Below are positions 1 through 7,512 of a stretch of DNA of 15,520 bases, piece by piece. The first letter of the stretch is position 1; each line of letters begins with the position of its first letter. The translations under genes were made by a program, and so were the position numbers. This DNA is from JAKPAM01 sp047605425 (GTDB lineage: Bacteria; Pseudomonadota; Gammaproteobacteria; Burkholderiales; Burkholderiaceae_E), in assembly GCA_047605425.1 (NCBI GenBank), contig JASGFT010000117.1, positions 1 to 15,520 on the forward strand, read 5' to 3'. Below the pieces are notes generated by a model that saw only the letters and a program-made list of their open reading frames with translations, searched no databases and was not told the origin of the DNA.

Positions 1-10
1 GGGCCGGGGC

Positions 11-26
11 GCCGGGCGCGCCCGGC
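11..26. repeat. GC-only perfect palindrome downstream of the dynamin gene
   Basis: GCCGGGCGCGCCCGGC is a 16-bp perfect palindrome lying 9 bases beyond the stop codon of the minus-strand dynamin-like gene. It could fold in the transcript and act as a 3' end, but no T-run is visible before the window edge and the stem leaves almost no loop. The role is therefore uncertain. Confidence 0.3.
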
Positions 27-34
27 CCGGGCGC

Positions 35-1267
35 TCACACCCGCGCCTCGGCGGTCGAATCCGCCGAGGCCGACGAGGCTTCGCAGACGAGTTCCTCGCC
101 GGCAGCGGGTGCCGCCGCGGCGATCGCCGCCTTCAACGCTTCGGCGAAATTGACCACGTTGCTCGGCGGCGAAGGCCGATCGGCCGCGACGACGGGCGAG
201 GCGCAAGCGTCGCTGGCAACGATGCCATTGACAGCGGCAGCGGCACGCTCACCGACGATGTCGTCGGCAACCGCATCGGCCCGCCGATCCGCGGTCTCGC
301 CAGCGGATGCGACGGCGACCGATCCAGCGGCGGGCTCCGCGGCGGATTCAACGACGGATTCAACGACGGATTCAACGACGGATTCGACAGCGGATTCCGC
401 GGCGGCACTGGCGATCGACGACTTCGCGAGTCGTGCCTCGACGGCTTCGACCAGCGCGGCAGGCAGCGCGGCCACGTCGCGATGGCTCGCCGTCACGACC
501 AGATCGGATTCGGCATACGCGCGCAGTTGCTCGAGCACGCCCGCCTGAGCGGAATCGTCGTCCAGCGACGCATCGCCACCGACGTCACCGACATTCGGCG
601 CAAGGGTGATTAGCTGAGCCGCCTCCTGACGCGACACCTCGGCCTCGATTTCTGCGCGAGCGCGCGCCTCGGCTTCCTCGCGAGCTTTCGTCTCGGCCTC
701 CTCGCGAGCTTTCGTCTCGGCCTCCTCGCGAGCTTTCGCCTCGGCCTCCTCGCGAGCTTTCGCCTCGGCTTCCTCGCGGGCTCTCGCTTCGGCCTCCTGC
801 GCGGACACGACCGCCGAGAATGCCGCCGAAGCGATCGCGACCTCGGTCATCTCGGGCGCTTCGTCGAAATCCTGCGCCAGCAGCTTGTGGATCGTCTGCG
901 CCAGCTCCGACAGCACCGATTGCTGCTGCTCGACCTGGGCGCGCGCCTCGTCGATCTCGGCGATCCGGCCTTCGAGGTTCTCGCTGGCGTCGAGCACGCG
1001 TCGCACCGAATCGAGCCGCCGGCGCAACTGGATCTGATGCTCGCGCACCTGGCCTTCGATCGGCGACATCACCGCGCGCAGCCAGATCTCCAGCTCGGTA
1101 TGCGATTTCGCGTAGACCTCCTTGATCCGCGCGGCCACCGATTCGAAGAAGCGCTTCATCAGCACGCGCCGCTCGGTCGTCATCAGGCTCAGCGCGCCGA
1201 ACTGATTGCGGTACAGCGCTTCGATCGCGTTCAGCTCGACATCGAAGCGGCGCACCGAGAACAGCAT
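35..1267 (-). CDS. Dynamin-family GTPase, C-terminal part (separated from its GTPase domain by frameshifts)
   Basis: This 410-codon frame is the carboxyl part of the protein whose GTPase domain is at 1323-2795, not an independent gene. Its apparent first residues (MLFSVRRFDVELNAIEALY) are internal to the family: the same frame reads upstream into GFALGTP, which follows the NAEQ segment of an intermediate frame. It contains a helical stalk-like region (residues about 10-130), then a charged coiled coil built from eight-residue AREEAEAK-type repeats (about 155-205), then a long Ala/Glu/Ser/Val-rich, probably disordered tail containing VVES repeats. The tail looks fast-evolving. As it stands this frame has no convincing ribosome binding site, so it may not be made separately. 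Bacterial dynamin-like proteins act at membranes; a specific role here is unknown. Confidence 0.7.
   Translation of the reverse strand: MLFSVRRFDVELNAIEALYRNQFGALSLMTTERRVLMKRFFESVAARIKEVYAKSHTELEIWLRAVMSPIEGQVREHQIQLRRRLDSVRRVLDASENLEGRIAEIDEARAQVEQQQSVLSELAQTIHKLLAQDFDEAPEMTEVAIASAAFSAVVSAQEAEARAREEAEAKAREEAEAKAREEAETKAREEAETKAREEAEARARAEIEAEVSRQEAAQLITLAPNVGDVGGDASLDDDSAQAGVLEQLRAYAESDLVVTASHRDVAALPAALVEAVEARLAKSSIASAAAESAVESVVESVVESVVESAAEPAAGSVAVASAGETADRRADAVADDIVGERAAAAVNGIVASDACASPVVAADRPSPPSNVVNFAEALKAAIAAAAPAAGEELVCEASSASADSTAEARV
344..403. repeat. 12-bp tandem repeat in the dynamin tail
   Basis: The unit GGATTCAACGAC occurs three times perfectly (344-379), followed by two diverged copies to 403. 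Read on the coding (minus) strand it gives VVES-type tetrapeptides. The period is a multiple of three, so copy-number change keeps the frame. Confidence 0.8.
666..785. repeat. 24-bp tandem repeat encoding a coiled-coil octapeptide
   Basis: Five consecutive 24-bp units of the form G(C/T)CTCGGC(C/T)TCCTCGCGAGC... encode AREEAEAK / AREEAETK octapeptides on the minus strand. The central copies are identical or differ by one base, which points to recent expansion. An octad is not a perfect heptad, but Glu/Arg/Ala-rich stretches like this form long charged helices. Confidence 0.85.
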
Positions 1268-1322
1268 CGGCGTCCCCAGCGCGAAGCCTGCTCGGCGTTG
1301 AAGGTCGTGTACATCGCCGTCA

Positions 1323-2795
1323 TCATCGCGCCGATTCGTCGCTGCGGCGGCCCAACCCCTCGAAGTCGGCGCGCGCGGCGGCCAGCAGGCTGCGCATGCC
1401 CTCGCGCAGGCCCAGCGAGAAATTGCTGGTGCGCATCACTTCGCGCGCCGTCTGCGTGTGCCGGCGCAGGTTGTCGATCGACACCGTCGCGTAGGCCGCC
1501 TGCGAATGACGGACGAACACGGCTCGCAAGGCCTGCAACTGCCGCAGGCCCTTCTCGAAATCGGCGCGCTCGCCCTTGATGCGCGCGGCCATCACGTCGA
1601 CGACGTTGCGGTTCTTGCCGCGCAGGCTGTTCAACTCGAACAACTGCTCGACGTTGTTGCGACGGCGCGACTGCAGCACCGAATGCGCGACCGAATGCAG
1701 TTCGTTGAACGCGCGCTCGACGTGCTCGCGCACGACGGCGCGCTGGCGCGGCACCAGGTCCGTCGACAGCGCGTGCTCGAGCGCGGGCAGGCGACTGCGC
1801 GCCAGCAGCGCGGCATCCTGGTGGATCTTGGCGGCCAGGCCCTTCTGCGCGGACACCGGATAGATCTGCTCATCGGGCAGCGCCAGCGTACGCGCGACCG
1901 ACTCGACCTGCTGGCGGATCTCGCGATCGATCTGCTCGGGCGCGCGCAGGTCGTCCCAAAGGCCGTCGATCTTGTTGAGCACGACGTAGCGGCCGCTGCG
2001 ATGCGTCGCCGAGATGTTCTCGCGCCACACCTCGATGTCCGAGCGCGTGACGCCGGCATCGGCGGCCAGCACGAACAGCACGGCGTCGGCGCTGGGAATC
2101 AGATTCAGCGTCAGTTCCGGCTCGTTGCCGATCGCATTGAGCCCGGGCGTGTCGATGACGACCAGCCCCTGCTCGAGCAACGGATCGGGGATGTTGACGA
2201 TCGCATGCCGCCAGCGCGGAATGTCGACCAGCCCCTGCGCATCGGGCCGCACCGGCTGGTCCGGATCCTCGGGGTCGTACAGCCCCAGCGCCGTCGCCTC
2301 GGCGACCGGCACGCTCCGCGTCTCGCGGACCGCATCGAAAGCGGCCGCGACCGAGTCGACGTCTTGCGGCTCCAGCCCGATCTCGGTCCACCCGGCCTCG
2401 TCCTCGCGCAGGTCCGCGAGCGAAACGTCGCGCAGCCGCGTCTCGATCGGCAGCAGCCGGATCGACGGCTTACGGCCGCGGTCGTACATCAGCTCGGTCG
2501 GGCACATCGTCGTGCGCCCCGCCGACGACGGCAGGATCCGCCGGCCGTAGCCCGAGAAGAACAACGCGTTGATCAGCTCGGATTTGCCGCGGGAGAACTC
2601 GGCCACGAAAGCGACCGACATCCGCTCTTCCTTCAGCCGACGCTGGATCTGCTCCAGGCGCGACTTCAGGCTGGGATCACCGAGGCCATGCTCGCCCAGC
2701 CATTGCTCATAGCGCCGCAGGGCCTGCGAAACCTGCTGGCGCCATTGCGCATAGGCATTGACCCGAGATTCGAAGTTGAACGAAGAAGATCTCAT
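1323..2795 (-). CDS. Dynamin-family GTPase, N-terminal GTPase domain (frame interrupted)
   Basis: The frame encodes 490 residues of a bacterial dynamin-family GTPase. The P-loop reads VAEFSRGKSELINALFF (Lys71, Ser72), followed by SSAGRTTMCPTE (switch I threonine), DTPGLNAIG (G3) and LNKID (G4), all in the expected order. The family couples GTP hydrolysis to membrane remodelling. I place the start at 2795 (MRSSSFNFES) because this matches the usual short N-terminal helix; an ATG at 2837 adds 14 unconvincing residues. The frame ends early at 1323. Adding one A at 1335/1336 and one G at 1287/1288 (plus-strand coordinates) gives a continuous protein of 920 residues through DEIGAMMTAMYTTFNAEQG and into 35-1267. 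Either the gene is a recent pseudogene or these are sequence errors in short homopolymers. mutM lies 192 bases upstream on the same strand. Confidence 0.85.
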   Translation of the reverse strand: MRSSSFNFESRVNAYAQWRQQVSQALRRYEQWLGEHGLGDPSLKSRLEQIQRRLKEERMSVAFVAEFSRGKSELINALFFSGYGRRILPSSAGRTTMCPTELMYDRGRKPSIRLLPIETRLRDVSLADLREDEAGWTEIGLEPQDVDSVAAAFDAVRETRSVPVAEATALGLYDPEDPDQPVRPDAQGLVDIPRWRHAIVNIPDPLLEQGLVVIDTPGLNAIGNEPELTLNLIPSADAVLFVLAADAGVTRSDIEVWRENISATHRSGRYVVLNKIDGLWDDLRAPEQIDREIRQQVESVARTLALPDEQIYPVSAQKGLAAKIHQDAALLARSRLPALEHALSTDLVPRQRAVVREHVERAFNELHSVAHSVLQSRRRNNVEQLFELNSLRGKNRNVVDVMAARIKGERADFEKGLRQLQALRAVFVRHSQAAYATVSIDNLRRHTQTAREVMRTSNFSLGLREGMRSLLAAARADFEGLGRRSDESAR

Positions 2796-2987
2796 GCGAT
2801 CGATCTTTGCACAGCGCCCGCCGGCCTCCCAGATCACTTGAGGGTCGTGCCGCCGCGCGGCATATTCCGGACGCCAGGCGGCCCCGCGATGTTGCCGTGC
2901 GCCGCGAATCGCGACGGCTACCGCGAGCGAGGCTCGGCATTCTTCGGTCGTGTCCGACAGGCGGATAGGGATGAAAGACCCCCCGCC

Positions 2988-3809
2988 TCAAGCTTGGCAG
3001 CGCGGACAGAAATACGTCGCCCGCCCCTGCTGCCGGATCACCCGGATCGGCATGCCACAGCGCCGGCACGGCTGCCCGTCACGCGCGTAGACGAGCGCGT
3101 CGACCTGCGCGTAGCCGGGCTCGCCGTCGGTCGACACGTAGTTGCGAAGCGTGCTCCCGCCGCGCTCGATCGCGATCGTCAGCGTCTGGCGGATCGCCTC
3201 GGCCAGCGCGCGGTAGCGCGGCCGGCTGATGCGTCCGGCGGCCAGCGTCGGCCGGATCCCCGCGCGAAACAGGCTCTCGGACGCGTAGATGTTGCCCACG
3301 CCGACGACGACCGCTCCGGACAGCAGGAACTGCTTGACCGGCACGATCCGGCCGCGGCTGGCCTCGTACAGCAGGTCGCCGTCGAAGCCCGGCGACAGCG
3401 GCTCGACGCCCAGGCCGGCCAGCAGCGGATGCGCGTGCACCGGGCCGGACGCGGCCTCGTGCCAGACCATCGCGCCGAAACGGCGCGGATCGTTGTAGCG
3501 CAGCGTGCCGCGATCGAATACCAGGTCGACGTGATCATGCCGCCCGACGGCTCCGGGCTCGGGCAGGAAGCGCAGGCTGCCCGACATCCCCAGGTGCACG
3601 AGCAGCCACCCGGACGAGAAATCCAGCAGCAGGTACTTGCCGCGCCGCCCGATCTCGACCAGCGGCCGATCGCGCGGCCCGGTCGCCAGATCGCCGGCGA
3701 CCGGCCAGCGCAGGCGCGGCTCGCGCACGTCGACGCGGCGCAGCGTGTCGCCCTGCAGTGAACGCTGCAAGCCGCGTCTGACGATCTCGACTTCGGGAAG
3801 TTCCGGCAT
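2988..3809 (-). CDS. mutM: Formamidopyrimidine-DNA glycosylase (Fpg/MutM)
   Basis: The 273-residue product matches the usual length of Fpg, the bifunctional glycosylase/AP lyase that removes 8-oxoguanine and formamidopyrimidines from DNA. The start MPELPEVE places the catalytic proline right after the initiator Met, with the catalytic glutamate next. GRRGKYLL carries the conserved Lys58, and VGNIYASESLF belongs to the helix-two-turn-helix. The C-terminus is an intact zinc finger (Cys248-x2-Cys251-x16-Cys268-x2-Cys271). The gene is divergent from the TPR lipoprotein gene with a 102-bp shared upstream region, an arrangement common in Burkholderiales. All key residues are present, so it should be functional. 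Confidence 0.97.
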   Translation of the reverse strand: MPELPEVEIVRRGLQRSLQGDTLRRVDVREPRLRWPVAGDLATGPRDRPLVEIGRRGKYLLLDFSSGWLLVHLGMSGSLRFLPEPGAVGRHDHVDLVFDRGTLRYNDPRRFGAMVWHEAASGPVHAHPLLAGLGVEPLSPGFDGDLLYEASRGRIVPVKQFLLSGAVVVGVGNIYASESLFRAGIRPTLAAGRISRPRYRALAEAIRQTLTIAIERGGSTLRNYVSTDGEPGYAQVDALVYARDGQPCRRCGMPIRVIRQQGRATYFCPRCQA

Positions 3810-3876
3810 CGCTTGCCCTGCCGATCGATGAGGCGGGCGGCCGCCTGCCTCGTCCGCCGGACGGCCCGGCGTTCGG

Positions 3877-3905
3877 TTGCCCGGCAGTGTAATTCAACCT
3901 AAGAT
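3877..3905 (+). promoter_or_regulatory. Possible sigma-70 promoter for the TPR/lolB/ispE genes
   Basis: TTGCCC (3877-3882), a 17-base spacer and TAAGAT (3900-3905) each match four of six consensus positions. The following gene starts at 3912, so transcription from this promoter would begin almost at the ATG, giving a very short or leaderless mRNA. No Shine-Dalgarno sequence is visible before 3912, which fits. Matches of this quality arise by chance. Confidence 0.35.
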
Positions 3906-3911
3906 CCGTCC

Positions 3912-5792
3912 ATGAAATCGACCTTGCTGATCGCCTCCGTGTCGGCGGCCCTGCTGCTGGCCGGTTGCGCGGGCATGTCGCCCGCGCCCGCGGCCAAGGG
4001 CGACGACAAACCCGCCGCCATCGCCCGCCAGGGCGCCGGCGACAACGAAAACAACGACGACGCCGGCAACGACGGCGGCGCGGACGAAGGCGGCGGCGCG
4101 ACCAGGCCGGACGCGGGCTCGCCGTCAGCCGGCGTCGGCATCGTCGAGCCGCCCGATGCCGACGGGCCGCTTCCGAAGGTCGACCTGACGCGCGAGGTCA
4201 TGTTCCAGGTGCTGGCCGCCGAGATCGCCGCGCAGAACGGCCAGCTCAGCGCGGCCACGGCCACCTACCTGTCGCTGGCCGAATCGATCCGCGATCCGCG
4301 TCTGGCGCGGCGCGCGACCGAGCTGGCGCTGTCCGAGAAATCGCTCGATCACGCGATGCGCGCGGCGCGGCTTTGGCACGAGTTGTCGCCCGATTCGACG
4401 AACGCCACGCAGACCATCGAAGCGCTATGGTTGGCCACCGGCCAGTTGTCCGAGGCCGAGCCGCTGATCGCCTCGCGGCTGGCGCGCGCCCGGGCGGTGA
4501 ACACGCTGCCCGAAAGCTACCAGCAGCTCGCGCGGCTGTTGGCCCGCTCCAGCGATTCGGCCGGCGCGCTGGCGCTGCTCGAACGTGTCAGCCAGCCCGA
4601 CCAGGAACTGCCCGAGGCGCACCTGGCGCTGGCCGGCGTCGCGGCCGCGGGCGGCGACAACGACCGCGCGGCCAGCGAAGCCGAGCAGGCATTCAAGCTG
4701 CGCCCCGACAGCGAGCACCTGGCGATCCTGACGGCCCAGTACCTGCAGCAGAGCACGCGCGGCAACCGCGGCGCCGAGCAACTGCTTGCCGGCTTCCTGG
4801 GCCGGCAGCCCGGCGCGCTCGAGGTCCGTTTCGCGTACGCCCGCGTGCTGGCCGCGCAGAACAAGACCGAAGAGGCCAGCCGCCAGATGAACCTGGCCCT
4901 CAAGCAGGAGCCATCCAATCCGGCGATCCTGCTGTCGATGGCGCAGCTTTCGTACCAGCTCAAGCAGTCGCGCGCCGCCCAGGGCTACCTGGACCGCTAC
5001 CTGGCGCTGCCGCCCGACGTGCAGCGCGACAACTCGACCGCGTGGCTGTTCCACGCGCAGATCGCCGAGGACGAGCAGCGCCTCGACGACGCGCAGCGCT
5101 GGCTGGCCAAGATCACCCGCGGCGAGCAGTTCCTGCCGGCGCTGTCGCGACGGGCGCTGCTGATGGCGCGCCAGGGCAAGGTCGATGAAGCCCGCGAGCT
5201 GCTGCGGTCGACGACGGTCACGACGAACCGCGAGCGCAACCAGTTGACCAGCGCCGAGGCGCAGGTGCTGCGCCAGACCGGCCAGTACCAGGCCGCGTTC
5301 GACGTCCTCGACCAGGCGCTGCAGCGCCAGCCGGACAACCCCGACCTGCTGTACGACCAGGCGATGGCGGCCGAGAAGATCAACCGCATCGACGTGCTCG
5401 AAACCAGCCTGCGCAAGCTGATCGCGCTGCGGCCGAACCAGGCGCACGCGTACAACGCGCTCGGCTACACGTTCGCCGACCGCAACGTCCGCCTGGACGA
5501 GGCGCAGGCGCTGATCGACAAGGCGCTGGCGCTGGCGCCCGACGACCCGCACATCGTCGACAGCCTGGGCTGGCTGTACTACCGGCAGGGCAAGCTCGAC
5601 CGCGCGGTCGAGGTGCTCAGGCAGGCGTATACGCTCAAGCCCGAGCCGGACATCGCCGCGCACCTGGGCGAGGTGCTGTGGCAGTCGGGCAAGACGGCCG
5701 AGGCGCGCGAGATGTGGGCCGCCGCGATGAAGGCCGATCCGACCAACGAAACGCTGAAAGAGACGCTGGCCCGGCTAAACGTCTCGCTCTGA
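3912..5792 (+). CDS. TPR-repeat outer-membrane lipoprotein
   Basis: The 626-residue protein begins with a lipoprotein signal peptide (MKSTLLIASVSAALLLAGC; lipobox LAGC, acylated Cys19). Next comes a low-complexity Asp/Asn/Gly/Ala-rich linker to about residue 85. The rest is a long solenoid of tetratricopeptide repeats with typical A..Y/L..G...A..... spacing, clearest near the C-terminus (AYNALGYTFADRNVRLDEAQALIDKALALAPDD and following). TPR solenoids bind protein partners. A TPR protein at this locus upstream of lolB is a constant feature of Burkholderiales, though its exact function is not settled. The stop is 16 bases before lolB, so co-transcription is likely. The Asp19 residue of outer-membrane avoidance is absent (Ala follows Cys), consistent with Lol-dependent sorting to the outer membrane. 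Confidence 0.92.
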   Translation: MKSTLLIASVSAALLLAGCAGMSPAPAAKGDDKPAAIARQGAGDNENNDDAGNDGGADEGGGATRPDAGSPSAGVGIVEPPDADGPLPKVDLTREVMFQVLAAEIAAQNGQLSAATATYLSLAESIRDPRLARRATELALSEKSLDHAMRAARLWHELSPDSTNATQTIEALWLATGQLSEAEPLIASRLARARAVNTLPESYQQLARLLARSSDSAGALALLERVSQPDQELPEAHLALAGVAAAGGDNDRAASEAEQAFKLRPDSEHLAILTAQYLQQSTRGNRGAEQLLAGFLGRQPGALEVRFAYARVLAAQNKTEEASRQMNLALKQEPSNPAILLSMAQLSYQLKQSRAAQGYLDRYLALPPDVQRDNSTAWLFHAQIAEDEQRLDDAQRWLAKITRGEQFLPALSRRALLMARQGKVDEARELLRSTTVTTNRERNQLTSAEAQVLRQTGQYQAAFDVLDQALQRQPDNPDLLYDQAMAAEKINRIDVLETSLRKLIALRPNQAHAYNALGYTFADRNVRLDEAQALIDKALALAPDDPHIVDSLGWLYYRQGKLDRAVEVLRQAYTLKPEPDIAAHLGEVLWQSGKTAEAREMWAAAMKADPTNETLKETLARLNVSL

Positions 5793-5808
5793 CGCGGACC
5801 GCCGACCC

Positions 5809-6384
5809 GTGCCGCGGATCGTCTCGCCGATCGTCCTGTTGCTGGCGGCGCTGCTGGCCGGCTGCACGTCGCTGCTGGATCCGCGCGACGACGGCCGGGC
5901 GCCCGAGCACCGGTGGCGCGGCCGCTTCTCGCTCGTCGTCGAACCGTCGGCGCAGTTCGCCGAAGGTCAGCGCCACACCGGCAGCTTCGAGCTGTCGCAA
6001 GGAGCGCGTTTCACCGAGCTCGAGTTGCTGTCGCCGCTGGGCAATACGATCGCGTCGGCGCGCGAAACCGCCGACGCCGCCACGCTGCGCACCGCCGACG
6101 GCCGGCGCTACGACGCGCGCGACGCCGACGCGCTGACCGAGCAGATCTTCGGCTGGCGGGTCCCGGTCCGAAAGCTCCCCGACTGGCTGCAGGGCCGGAT
6201 CGCCGACGTCACCGAGGCCGGCCCGAGCCCCGCGCAGCCGGCGGCCGGGGCCGACGACGGCTGGCGGGTCCGCTTCGATCAGTGGCGCACGGACGGCGCC
6301 GCGCCGCGGCCGTCCCGCCTCGTCATCACGTACCCGGACCGGGTCGTGCTGAGGCTGATCGTCGACGGCGACGACAACCGCTGA
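5809..6384 (+). CDS. lolB: Outer-membrane lipoprotein receptor LolB
   Basis: LolB accepts lipoproteins from the periplasmic carrier LolA and inserts them in the outer membrane. The 191-residue product starts at a GTG; it has a short hydrophobic signal ending in LLAGC (Cys19). The mature region has the LolB pattern: WRGRFSLVV for the first strand, GSFELSQ, LELLSPLGNTIAS, a segment ending LTEQIFGWRVPVRKLPDWLQG, and a C-terminal RLVITYPDRVVLRLIVD strand. GW.(I/V)P...L..W..G is the most recognisable family signature. The position between the TPR lipoprotein and ispE is the standard context for betaproteobacterial lolB. The GTG start is chosen because it leaves a complete signal peptide; no strong ribosome binding site is seen. 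Confidence 0.93.
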   Translation: MPRIVSPIVLLLAALLAGCTSLLDPRDDGRAPEHRWRGRFSLVVEPSAQFAEGQRHTGSFELSQGARFTELELLSPLGNTIASARETADAATLRTADGRRYDARDADALTEQIFGWRVPVRKLPDWLQGRIADVTEAGPSPAQPAAGADDGWRVRFDQWRTDGAAPRPSRLVITYPDRVVLRLIVDGDDNR

Positions 6385-6411
6385 CACGATCCCGTTCGCG
6401 ACCGACGCCGC

Positions 6412-7350
6412 ATGCCCGCCTTCCTGCACGACCTGCCCGCCCCCGCCAAGCTGAACCTGTTCCTGCACGTGACCGGACGGCGCGACGACGGCTACCACCT
6501 GCTCGAAACCGTGTTCGAGCTGATCGACCTGCGCGATTCGATCGACCTGGACGACGATCCCGGCGGCGCGATCACGCTGGCCACGCCGACGCCCGGCGTG
6601 CCGCCGGAGACCGACCTGACCGTGCGCGCCGCCCGCCTGCTGGCCGGCGAGGCCGGCATCGGCCGCGGCGTGCGGATCGCGCTGCGCAAGCGCATCCCGA
6701 TGGGCGCCGGACTGGGCGGCGGCAGTTCGGACGCCGCCACCGTGCTGCGCGGGCTCAACACGCTATGGGACCTGCATTGGCCGAACGAACGGCTGGCCCG
6801 GATTGGGCTGGCGCTGGGTGCCGACGTACCGGTGTTCGTCGCCGGCCGGCCCGCGTTCGCGACCGGGGTCGGCGAGCGGCTGCTGCCGATCCCGCTGCCC
6901 GGCGCGCGCTACGTGTTGCTGATGCCCGACGCGCACGTGCCCACCGCGGCGGCATTCCAGGCCGACGATTTGACACGGGATACGAAGTCCCTCAAAATCG
7001 ATAGTCTTTCGCAGCTAGGTCGGGTTCTCCAGGCCATCGAGCGCGGAAAAAACGATCTGCAAGCTGTCGTTGCCCGCCGGTATCCACCCGTCGAGCATGC
7101 GTTGGTGTTGCTGAGACAGGCGGCCCGTCACGCGGGCGCGTCTGACGCGGCGGTCCGGATGTCCGGCTCTGGCGCATCGGTTTTTCTGCCGGTCGATGGC
7201 GATGCCCAGGCCGCCCGGGTGATCGATCGCCTGAGCGCCGCGGGTGTGCGGACGGATCCGACCGGCGCATGCTCCGGTCGACCGGCCCCACGGGCCTGGG
7301 TGGTCGGATCATGGCGGGATCCGGCGGCCGATCGGTCGGCGGAGCAGTAA
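6412..7350 (+). CDS. ispE: 4-diphosphocytidyl-2-C-methyl-D-erythritol kinase (IspE)
   Basis: IspE phosphorylates CDP-methylerythritol in the MEP route to isoprenoid precursors. The 312-residue protein has the GHMP-kinase motifs in order: PAPAKLNLFLHV (Lys13) with GRRDDGYHLLETVF, the ATP-binding loop PMGAGLGGGSSDAA at 96-109, GADVPVF with catalytic Asp138, and RMSGSGASVF at 249-258. The C-terminal tail after about residue 280 is longer and less conserved than usual. From about residue 185 (position 6965) the third-codon-position GC falls sharply (AGT, CTT, CTA, GGT, GTT, AAA, GGA, TAT, CCA appear), unlike the first two thirds of the gene. The stop lies 13 bases before the tRNA-Gln gene, so transcription probably runs through. 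Confidence 0.96.
   Translation: MPAFLHDLPAPAKLNLFLHVTGRRDDGYHLLETVFELIDLRDSIDLDDDPGGAITLATPTPGVPPETDLTVRAARLLAGEAGIGRGVRIALRKRIPMGAGLGGGSSDAATVLRGLNTLWDLHWPNERLARIGLALGADVPVFVAGRPAFATGVGERLLPIPLPGARYVLLMPDAHVPTAAAFQADDLTRDTKSLKIDSLSQLGRVLQAIERGKNDLQAVVARRYPPVEHALVLLRQAARHAGASDAAVRMSGSGASVFLPVDGDAQAARVIDRLSAAGVRTDPTGACSGRPAPRAWVVGSWRDPAADRSAEQ
6970..6998 (+). promoter_or_regulatory. Promoter-like sequence inside ispE, upstream of tRNA-Gln and prs
   Basis: A perfect -35 hexamer TTGACA (6970-6975), a 17-base spacer and CAAAAT (6993-6998, four of six matches to TATAAT) lie in the locally AT-richer part of ispE. It would produce a transcript with about 360 bases before the tRNA and could supply tRNA-Gln and prs independently of ispE. 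The same bases also encode the family-conserved LTRDT segment, so the match may be partly coincidental. Confidence 0.45.
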
Positions 7351-7363
7351 CAGGCAGTACGCT

Positions 7364-7440
7364 TGGGGAGTCGCCAAGTTGGTTAAGGCACCGGATTTTG
7401 ATTCCGGCATTCGAGGGTTCGAATCCTTCCTCCCCAGCCA
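7364..7440 (+). tRNA. tRNA-Gln (anticodon UUG)
   Basis: A complete 77-base cloverleaf with encoded CCA. The acceptor stem TGGGGAG pairs with CTCCCCA, followed by G73 and CCA. The anticodon stem CCGGA/TCCGG encloses TTTTGAT with anticodon TTG at 7398-7400. The T arm reads GAGGGTTCGAATCCTTC. The tRNA lies 13 bases after ispE and 72 bases before prs on the same strand, the usual Burkholderiales arrangement. It is probably cut out of a longer transcript by RNase P and 3' nucleases, which would also generate the 5' end of the prs message. Confidence 0.98.
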
Positions 7441-7468
7441 GTCCTCCTCCTCCTCCACCGTTTCGGTG
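7441..7468 (+). promoter_or_regulatory. Pyrimidine tract and small hairpin in the prs leader
   Basis: Directly after the tRNA CCA comes a (TCC)n tract (7442-7456) that contains CCTCC three times, the same sequence as the anti-Shine-Dalgarno end of 16S rRNA. It runs into a small hairpin, CACCG-TTT-CGGTG (7456-7468). No T-run follows, so it is not a standard terminator. It may be a processing boundary or a translation-control element; the function is only a guess. Confidence 0.3.
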
Positions 7469-7512
7469 TCCATTTCATGCTTCCCGTGAATCGGCGCGGT
7501 TCAGAGCCTTCC

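Noticed and set aside
1458..3761. A 767-codon open frame on the plus strand across the dynamin and mutM genes
   Set aside because: It is antisense to two well-supported genes, has no recognisable domain and is rich in Arg/Gln/His/Ala, as expected when GC-rich third positions suppress stops on the opposite strand.
7364..7440. tRNA-Gln as an attachment site of an integrated element
   Set aside because: No integrase gene and no duplicated tRNA 3' end was seen in the window; prs follows at once as in the conserved order.
7477..7512. Earlier prs start at 7477
   Set aside because: Family members begin a few residues before GLMVFTGNA; the extra 12 residues look non-native and no ribosome site precedes them.
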